Shown in pieces: positions 34,025 to 39,276 of a DNA stretch of 39,276 nucleotides (its first letter is position 1; each line of letters starts with the position of its first letter). Source of the stretch: an uncultured Prevotellaceae bacterium (lineage in GTDB: Bacteria > Bacteroidota > Bacteroidia > Bacteroidales > Bacteroidaceae); the NCBI GenBank assembly GCA_902774815.1, contig CACYJV010000034.1, positions 1-39,276 of the forward strand, given 5' to 3'. A program made the translations under genes and the position numbers. The notes under the pieces were generated by a model. That model saw only the letters and a program-made list of their open reading frames with translations, had not been told where the DNA came from and did not search any database.

Positions 34025-34885
34025 ATGAAGAACCTCATTGCGTTCATCGTAAAATACCATCACTGGTTCATCTTCCTTCTGTTGGAAGTAATCAGTGCCG
34101 TATTGCTGTTCCAATTCAACAGCTATCAGGGCAGCGTGTGGTTCTCATCGGCCAATGCAGCAGCAGGGAAGGTCTACGAGTGGAGTTCCGAAGTGGAGTC
34201 GTTCTTTGCACTGACGAAGGTCAACGAAGAGCTAACCCAGCGCAACACGTATCTGGAGCATCAGGTGGCGACGCTAACGGACAAGGTTGCGGCGCTCACC
34301 GGCGATTCTGCCATCATGCAGAGCACCCAGATTAAGTTGCTGTCGCAGTACAAGCTCATCCCTGCCAAGGTCATCACCAACGAGCTCTCGAAGCGCGAAA
34401 ACCTTATCACTATCGATAAGGGCGAGGCCGATGGCATCCACAAGGATATGGGCGTGGTTTCGGGTAATGGAATCGTTGGTATTGTCTACATGGCCGGCCA
34501 GCACTACTCCATCGTAATACCCGTCCTGAACACGCAGTCGAACATCAGCTGCACCATCCAAGGTCGCGGCTACTTCGGCTATCTGCATTGGAATGGCGGT
34601 CCCAGCAGTCTAGCTTACGTCGACGACGTTCCCCGACATGCGCACTTCCGTCGTGGCGACAAGGTGGTGACGAGTGGCTACTCCAGCATCTTCCCCGAAG
34701 GCATCATGGTTGGAACCGTGGGCTATGTATTCAATTCTGCCGACGGACTGTCCTACCGTGTTCAGGTGAAACTCAGCACTGACTTCGGACGTCTGCGCGA
34801 CGTCTGTGTCATTGCCGACGACACCATGAAAGAGCGCATAGAACTCATGCGGGCAGCACAAGACTCCATCAAAGTAATACGATAA
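34025..34885 (+). CDS. mreC: Rod-shape-determining protein MreC
   Basis: 286 residues. One N-terminal membrane helix (about 12-30, WFIFLLLEVISAVLLFQF), a coiled coil (about 55-100, VNEELTQRNTYLEHQVATL), then the beta-rich periplasmic domain with NLITIDKGEADGIHKDMGVVSGNGIVG, VIPVLNTQSNISCTI and GDKVVTSGYSSIFPEGIMVGTV. This is the family plan. MreC links MreB to PBP2 and RodA in the periplasm. Confidence 0.95.
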   Translation: MKNLIAFIVKYHHWFIFLLLEVISAVLLFQFNSYQGSVWFSSANAAAGKVYEWSSEVESFFALTKVNEELTQRNTYLEHQVATLTDKVAALTGDSAIMQSTQIKLLSQYKLIPAKVITNELSKRENLITIDKGEADGIHKDMGVVSGNGIVGIVYMAGQHYSIVIPVLNTQSNISCTIQGRGYFGYLHWNGGPSSLAYVDDVPRHAHFRRGDKVVTSGYSSIFPEGIMVGTVGYVFNSADGLSYRVQVKLSTDFGRLRDVCVIADDTMKERIELMRAAQDSIKVIR

Positions 34886-34899
34886 CGAGGTAACGAGCT

Positions 34900-35403
34900 A
34901 TGAACATAGGCATTCTGAAAGGCATAGGAGCATTCATCATTCTTCTGTTGGCACAGGCTTTGGTGTTGAACCACATACACCTCTTCAACTGCGCCACACC
35001 GCTGCTTTATGTCTACATGGCTATGCTCTTCCAGCGCAATTTCCCCAAATGGGCCATCCTCGTCAGTTGCTTCACCATGGGACTCTGTGTCGACGTGTTC
35101 TCCAACACGCCTGGTGTGGCAGCGGGAGCGATGACGCTTGTCGGACTGCTCCAGCCCTATCTGCTTGAGCTGTTCCTGCCGCGCGAGAGTACCGACGACC
35201 TGGCTCCTTCCATGCTTACGCTGGGCACGGGAAAATTCTCGTTCTACGCCATCATCATCGTGCTTGTCTACTGCCTCGCCTTCTTTGCCTTGGAAGCCTT
35301 CGCGTTCACCGACTGGCTGCACTGGCTGGAGTGCGTGGGAGGCAGCTTTGCCATCACAACGTTGCTGGTGCTCGTCATCGAGTATTTCCGTTGCCGCGTT
35401 TAG
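34900..35403 (+). CDS. mreD: Rod-shape-determining protein MreD
   Basis: 167 residues, almost all membrane: helices at about 5-25 (LKGIGAFIILLLAQALVL), 35-50, 52-75 (WAILVSCFTMGLCVDVFS), 80-95, 108-128 (FYAIIIVLVYCLAFFAL) and 140-162. NTPGVAAGAMTLVG is a typical MreD stretch. It begins 14 bases after mreC. It is an integral inner-membrane member of the elongasome. Confidence 0.93.
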   Translation: MNIGILKGIGAFIILLLAQALVLNHIHLFNCATPLLYVYMAMLFQRNFPKWAILVSCFTMGLCVDVFSNTPGVAAGAMTLVGLLQPYLLELFLPRESTDDLAPSMLTLGTGKFSFYAIIIVLVYCLAFFALEAFAFTDWLHWLECVGGSFAITTLLVLVIEYFRCRV

Positions 35404-35458
35404 ACGAATCCCCTGTCTTTTACAAGAAGAACCCATTTTTTACTGAAGGCTTACGATC

Positions 35459-37306
35459 ATGGATTTCAACCTCAGCTACAGACGTTATGTGATTGGTGGC
35501 GTGGCGGCATTGATTGTCGTCATCTACATCGTGCGCCTGTTCACGCTTCAGCTGCTGAGCGACGACTACAAGAAAAATGCCGACTCGAATGCCTTCCTGA
35601 AAAAGATTGAGTACCCCTCGCGCGGCGTCATCTCCGACCGAAACGGCAAATTGCTCGTCTATAACCAGCCTGCTTACGACATCATGGTCATCATGAACGA
35701 GGAGGCAGGCCGACTGGACACCATGGAATTCTGCCAGGCTCTCGGCATCACGAAGGAGTTCTTCATCCAGCGCATGGCCGACATCAAGGACCGTTCGAAG
35801 AATCCCGGCTACTCGCGCTTCACGCAGCAGATGTTCATGAGCCAGCTTTCCGACAAGGAGTTCAGCGTGTTTCAGGAGAAGATGTTCCGCTTTCCCGGTT
35901 TCTACGTCCAGAAGCGCAGCATCCGTCAGTATGAGTATCCTTATGCTGCCCACGTGCTGGGCGATGTGGGCGAGGCTTCGCCGGGCGATATCGAGGAGGA
36001 CGACTACTATCAGCCGGGCGACTACATCGGAAAACTCGGCGTGGAGCGTTCGTACGAGAAGCAGCTGCGCGGACAGAAAGGTATTCAGATTCTGTTGCGC
36101 GATGCCCACGGGCGCATCAAAGGCCGCTATCAGAATGGCGCGCTCGACCAGAAGCCCATTGCTGGCAAGGACCTCACGCTGTCGCTCGACATCGAGTTGC
36201 AGGAACTTGGCGAACGGCTGCTCGAAGGCAAGATTGGAAGCATCGTGGCCATTGAACCCTCGACGGGCGAAATCCTGTGCATGGTCAGCTCACCCAGCTA
36301 CGACCCACGCATGATGACGGGACGCCAACGCGGAAAAGCCCATAAGGAACTCTCGCAAAACCCGTGGAAGCCCCAGCTCAACCGCAGCATACAGGGACTC
36401 TATCCCCCAGGCTCCACATTCAAGACCACGCAGGCGCTGACCTTCCTCAGCGAAGGCATCATCAGCCCAAGCACTGCCTTTCCCTGCTCGCGTGGCTTCC
36501 GCTATGGCAACCTCCGCGTGGGATGCCACGGCCACGGATCACCACTGCCCTTGGTGCCTGCCATCTCAACGTCGTGCAACGGCTACTTCTGCTGGGGCTT
36601 GTACTACATGATGGGCAACCGCAAGAAGTATGCTCACGTGCAGGATGCCATGAACACGTGGCGCGACTACATGGTATCGATGGGATTCGGCTATAAGCTG
36701 AACGTCGACCTGCCTGGCGAAAAGCGAGGACTCATCCCCAATGCGCAGTTCTACGACAAGCACTACCGCAACTCTTGGAACGGTCTGACCATCATCTCCA
36801 TCGCCATCGGCCAAGGCGAGGTGCTCGCCACGCCGCTGCAGATTGCCAACCTCGCGGCCACGATAGCCAATCGCGGCTACTTCTACACGCCTCACGTCGT
36901 TCGGAAGGTGAAGGGCGAGCCACTTGACACAGCCTATACCCACCGCCATGTTACAAAGGCTTCGCGCCGTGCCTACGACTACATCGTTGCGGGTATGCGC
37001 TCGGCCGTTGAGAAAGGAACGTGCCGTTCGGCCAATCGCGGCGACTATGCCGTTTGCGGAAAGACAGGTACGGCCCAGAACCGTGGTCACGACCACTCGG
37101 CCTTCATGGGATTTGCCCCGATGGACAATCCGAAGATTGCCGTGGCCGTCTACGTTGAGAACGGTGGATGGGGTGCCGACTACGGTGTTCCTCTTGGTGC
37201 CCTGATCATGGAGAAATACATCAACGGCCACCTGTCGCCCGCCAGTGAGGCACGTGCCGCCGTGTTCCAGAAGAAACGCATCTACTACGGCAACATAGCC
37301 CGATGA
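35459..37306 (+). CDS. mrdA: Penicillin-binding protein 2 (transpeptidase of rod elongation)
   Basis: 615 residues. One N-terminal membrane helix (VIGGVAALIVVIYIVRLFTL), a PBP dimerisation domain with EYPSRGVISDRNGKLLVYNQPAYDI and GDVGEASPGDIEEDDYYQPGDYIGKLGVE, then the transpeptidase domain. Active motifs are STFK with Ser 319 and Lys 322, SCN at Ser 372-Asn 374, and KTGT at Lys 535. It crosslinks new peptidoglycan together with RodA. It starts 55 bases after mreD and its stop codon overlaps the rodA start (ATGA). Confidence 0.96.
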   Translation: MDFNLSYRRYVIGGVAALIVVIYIVRLFTLQLLSDDYKKNADSNAFLKKIEYPSRGVISDRNGKLLVYNQPAYDIMVIMNEEAGRLDTMEFCQALGITKEFFIQRMADIKDRSKNPGYSRFTQQMFMSQLSDKEFSVFQEKMFRFPGFYVQKRSIRQYEYPYAAHVLGDVGEASPGDIEEDDYYQPGDYIGKLGVERSYEKQLRGQKGIQILLRDAHGRIKGRYQNGALDQKPIAGKDLTLSLDIELQELGERLLEGKIGSIVAIEPSTGEILCMVSSPSYDPRMMTGRQRGKAHKELSQNPWKPQLNRSIQGLYPPGSTFKTTQALTFLSEGIISPSTAFPCSRGFRYGNLRVGCHGHGSPLPLVPAISTSCNGYFCWGLYYMMGNRKKYAHVQDAMNTWRDYMVSMGFGYKLNVDLPGEKRGLIPNAQFYDKHYRNSWNGLTIISIAIGQGEVLATPLQIANLAATIANRGYFYTPHVVRKVKGEPLDTAYTHRHVTKASRRAYDYIVAGMRSAVEKGTCRSANRGDYAVCGKTGTAQNRGHDHSAFMGFAPMDNPKIAVAVYVENGGWGADYGVPLGALIMEKYINGHLSPASEARAAVFQKKRIYYGNIAR

Positions 37307-38772
37307 AACAGAATCCAGACAAACAGCCCAGCGTGCTCGGTTCACTCGATTGGTGGACCTTCGGCATTTACCTGGCACTGCTCATCTTCGGATGGATCAG
37401 TGTCTGCGGGGCTTCGTATACCTATGGCGACACCGACATCTTCAGCCTCGACACCCGTTCGGGCATGCAGATCGTGTGGATTGGCACCAGTATTGCGCTT
37501 GGTCTGATTCTGCTGTTGCTTGACGACCGTCTCTACGACGGAGCTGCTTACATCATCTATGGATTCCTGTTGCTCGTACTCCTTGCCACCATCTTCAATC
37601 CGCACGAAATCAAGGGCTCACGCTCGTGGCTCGTGCTGGGGCCGCTACGCGTGCAGCCTGCCGAGTTTGCCAAGTTTGCCACGGCATTGGCTGTGGCGAA
37701 ATTCATGTCGACCTACGGCATCGACATACGCCAGTGGAAGCATTTCGCCATAGCATGTGCTATTGTCGTTCTGCCCATGCTCATGATCGTCGCACAGAAG
37801 GAAACGGGATCAGCACTTGTCTACCTGTCGTTCTTCCTGATGTTCTATCGCGAGGGAATGACGGGATCGCTGCTCTTCACTGCCGTGGCCATGGTCATCT
37901 ACTTCGTCGTGGGCATTAAGTACGATGCCATCCTGCTTTGGGACACGCCCACCTCCGTGGGAAAGTTTGCCGTGCTATTGCTCGTAGAACTGTTCTCGGC
38001 TTCCATGGTCGGCATCTACTGCCGCGACCGGCAACGCATGTGGGTGCTCATCGGCTACATCCTTGGCATCACTGCCGGTGCGCTGCTCTTCTCGAAGTTC
38101 GTCATTCCGTTCGACATCGTCTACGTGCAGCTGGCACTCGCAGCAGTCTTGATCGGCATCCTGATCTATCAGGGGCTGGGCACGCGGCTTCGCAACTACT
38201 TCTTCATCGCCGCGTTTGCACTGGGGTCCATTGCTTTCTTCTATTCCGCCAGCTACGTGCTCAACGACGTCATGAAACCTCACCAGCGAGTGCGCATCAA
38301 CGTGCTTCTGGGCCTCGAGGAGGATTTGGCGGGCGCAGGCTACAACGTCCACCAAAGTCAGATTGCCATCGGTTCGGGAGGACTGGCTGGCAAAGGATTC
38401 CTCAACGGCACACAGACCAAGCTGAAATTCGTCCCCGAGCAGGACACCGACTTCATCTTCTGCACCGTCGGCGAGGAGGAAGGCTTCTTCGGGTCGGCTG
38501 GCGTGCTCATCCTGTTCCTCCTGCTCATCCTACGGCTGATTCATCTGGCTGAACGACAACCCTACAAGTTCGGGCGAGTCTATGGCTATTGCGTAGCGTC
38601 GGTGTTCCTCTTCCACGTCTTCATCAACGTGGGCATGGTGCTCGGCCTCACGCCTGTCATCGGCATCCCCCTGCCCTTCTTCTCCTATGGTGGCTCTAAC
38701 CTCTGGGGCTTCACGTTCCTGCTATTCATCTTCCTGCGCATCGATGCCGGACGAAATCTTGTGCGCACGTAA
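37303..38772 (+). CDS. rodA: Rod-shape-determining glycan polymerase RodA
   Basis: 489 residues, SEDS family with about 10 helices. Family motifs: GSRSWLVLGPLRVQPAEFAK, VAQKETGSALVYL, GAGYNVHQSQIAIGSGGLAGKGF, FVPEQDTDFIFCTVGEEEGF and PLPFFSYGGSNL. It is longer than the 370-residue E. coli form because of inserted sequence between the 4th and 7th helices (about 205-300), as is usual in Bacteroidetes. It polymerises glycan strands from lipid II and pairs with PBP2. Its start overlaps mrdA by 4 bases, so translation is coupled. Confidence 0.96.
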   Translation: MKQNPDKQPSVLGSLDWWTFGIYLALLIFGWISVCGASYTYGDTDIFSLDTRSGMQIVWIGTSIALGLILLLLDDRLYDGAAYIIYGFLLLVLLATIFNPHEIKGSRSWLVLGPLRVQPAEFAKFATALAVAKFMSTYGIDIRQWKHFAIACAIVVLPMLMIVAQKETGSALVYLSFFLMFYREGMTGSLLFTAVAMVIYFVVGIKYDAILLWDTPTSVGKFAVLLLVELFSASMVGIYCRDRQRMWVLIGYILGITAGALLFSKFVIPFDIVYVQLALAAVLIGILIYQGLGTRLRNYFFIAAFALGSIAFFYSASYVLNDVMKPHQRVRINVLLGLEEDLAGAGYNVHQSQIAIGSGGLAGKGFLNGTQTKLKFVPEQDTDFIFCTVGEEEGFFGSAGVLILFLLLILRLIHLAERQPYKFGRVYGYCVASVFLFHVFINVGMVLGLTPVIGIPLPFFSYGGSNLWGFTFLLFIFLRIDAGRNLVRT

Positions 38773-38816
38773 GCTCTGGCCAAAGCTTAACTCATTTCGT
38801 CGGCGGCTTTGAATAG

Positions 38817-38977
38817 CGGGGTATTTGTCTCCTTTTGTTGAATTGCTGAGTCGGTTTTCGCTGGATTGCAGTCTTGGGGGTTGCTGTGCTACTCGTTTAG
38901 TCTTTGCTGCGTTGCTCGTTTAGTCTTTGCTGTGTTGCGGGCTCGTTCTTCGTTGATTTTCCAGCTTGTTTTTCGTG
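38817..38977 (-). repeat. Array D: seven degenerate tandem units, 23-bp period
   Basis: Units start at 38817, 38840, 38863, 38886, 38909, 38932 and 38955, each 23 bp. Two (38886, 38909) share the word CTCGTTTAGTCTTTGCT; others diverge but end in TTGCT, TCGCT, TCGTT or TTGTT. Read on the minus strand, units begin AGCAAAG, AGCAACC, AGCGAAA or AACAAAA, recalling the AGCAA head of arrays A and B. A weak further unit may follow at 38978. Confidence 0.75.
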
Positions 38978-39059
38978 GCTGCTGCGATGCCTTGTGATGA
39001 TTGTTGTCAGGCTTATTGCCTATATCTCTGTATGCTGGGCGGATGGACTTTTACAAGTG

Positions 39060-39090
39060 CAAAGATACAAAAATATAGCCGAACCACCAA
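39060..39090 (-). promoter_or_regulatory. Minus-strand promoter aimed into array D
   Basis: On the minus strand TTGG (39090-39087), a 19-base spacer and TATCTTTG (39067-39060) match the consensus. No ORF lies downstream on that strand before the end of rodA. It may make a non-coding RNA across array D. Confidence 0.5.
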
Positions 39091-39214
39091 GTTCACGCAT
39101 AAACTTTTTTACATTTTTTCACTTTTCAATAAAAAAATGCCGCAAAGCCGCAAAGCTGTAAAGCCGCCGTTATATATATTAACGTGAGTTCGACGTAAGA
39201 AAAGTGTTAAAAAA

Positions 39215-39246
39215 GTTGTGGGAATGGAATATTTTTAGTAACTTTA
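39215..39246 (+). promoter_or_regulatory. Promoter for a gene beyond the window
   Basis: GTTG (39215-39218), a 20-base spacer, then TAACTTTA (39239-39246), one base off the -7 consensus. It points out of the window on the plus strand. Confidence 0.45.
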
Positions 39247-39276
39247 TAGGTGATAATCAAAGAGTTACGAACAAAT

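Larger units (their letters stand above)
38773..39276. other. Terminal intergenic region with array D
   Basis: 504 bp after rodA without a supported gene. It has only a weak AAGCT/AGCTT hairpin near the rodA stop codon, the 23-bp array D, a minus-strand promoter aimed into the array, and a plus-strand promoter that reads out of the window. ORF readings at 38904 and 38966 have no protein-like character. Confidence 0.6.

Noticed and set aside
38904-39161. 85-codon ORF after rodA
   Set aside because: It runs through the 23-bp repeat array and AT-rich spacer, with no supporting start region or protein-like pattern.

Overview
The window looks like a chromosomal segment of a Bacteroidales bacterium, most likely a Prevotellaceae member. 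The reasons are a SusC/SusD polysaccharide locus with a propeller/LuxR regulator, secreted proteins with short type IX-like C-termini, repeated promoters of the Bacteroidetes form TTTG-N18-20-TAnnTTTG, and the cell-shape order mreB-mreC-mreD-mrdA-rodA behind a purine gene. No transposase, integrase, phage gene or rRNA was seen.

Layout. (i) 134-5701, minus strand: an Omp28-like thioredoxin-fold surface protein, a second secreted protein of unknown function, and a cytoplasmic AAA+ ATPase. (ii) 5702-6529: a gap with one possible 74-residue gene and a 12-unit, 22-bp degenerate tandem array. (iii) 6530-12184, minus strand: a TonB energy-transduction operon in the order exbB, exbD, exbD, tonB, PstS-like lipoprotein, TPR protein. 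(iv) 12326-16794, minus strand: class I aminotransferase, bifunctional RibBA and a long LptF/LptG-family permease. (v) 16795-17531: a gap with TTTAAC clusters, nested palindromes and a second 22-bp array. (vi) A START-like small protein (minus) and an elongator-type tRNA-Met (plus). (vii) 18318-31896: a polysaccharide utilisation locus. A membrane regulator diverges from susC, susD, a small lipoprotein, a fused alginate-lyase-like/GH88 enzyme and a GH2 enzyme. (viii) 32176-38772, plus strand: a stand-alone IMP cyclohydrolase domain, then mreB, mreC, mreD, mrdA (PBP2) and rodA. (ix) 38773-39276: a gap with a 23-bp degenerate array and two predicted promoters.

How the parts work together. The TonB/ExbB/ExbD complex would energise SusC-type transporters such as the one in this window. 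The PUL would bind a uronic-acid-containing glycan at the surface and import oligosaccharides. The lyase domain would cleave uronic linkages, GH88 would remove the resulting unsaturated uronate, and GH2 would take a neighbouring sugar. LptF/G serves LPS export and the mre/mrd/rodA genes build the rod-shaped wall.

The least explained signal is a set of degenerate tandem arrays with a nearly invariant 22- or 23-bp period, found in four separate intergenic regions. Two clearly share the unit AGCA(A/T)TGC-N12-AA. A third runs up to the start codon of the GH2 gene. The fourth has a predicted promoter aimed into it but no ORF on that strand.
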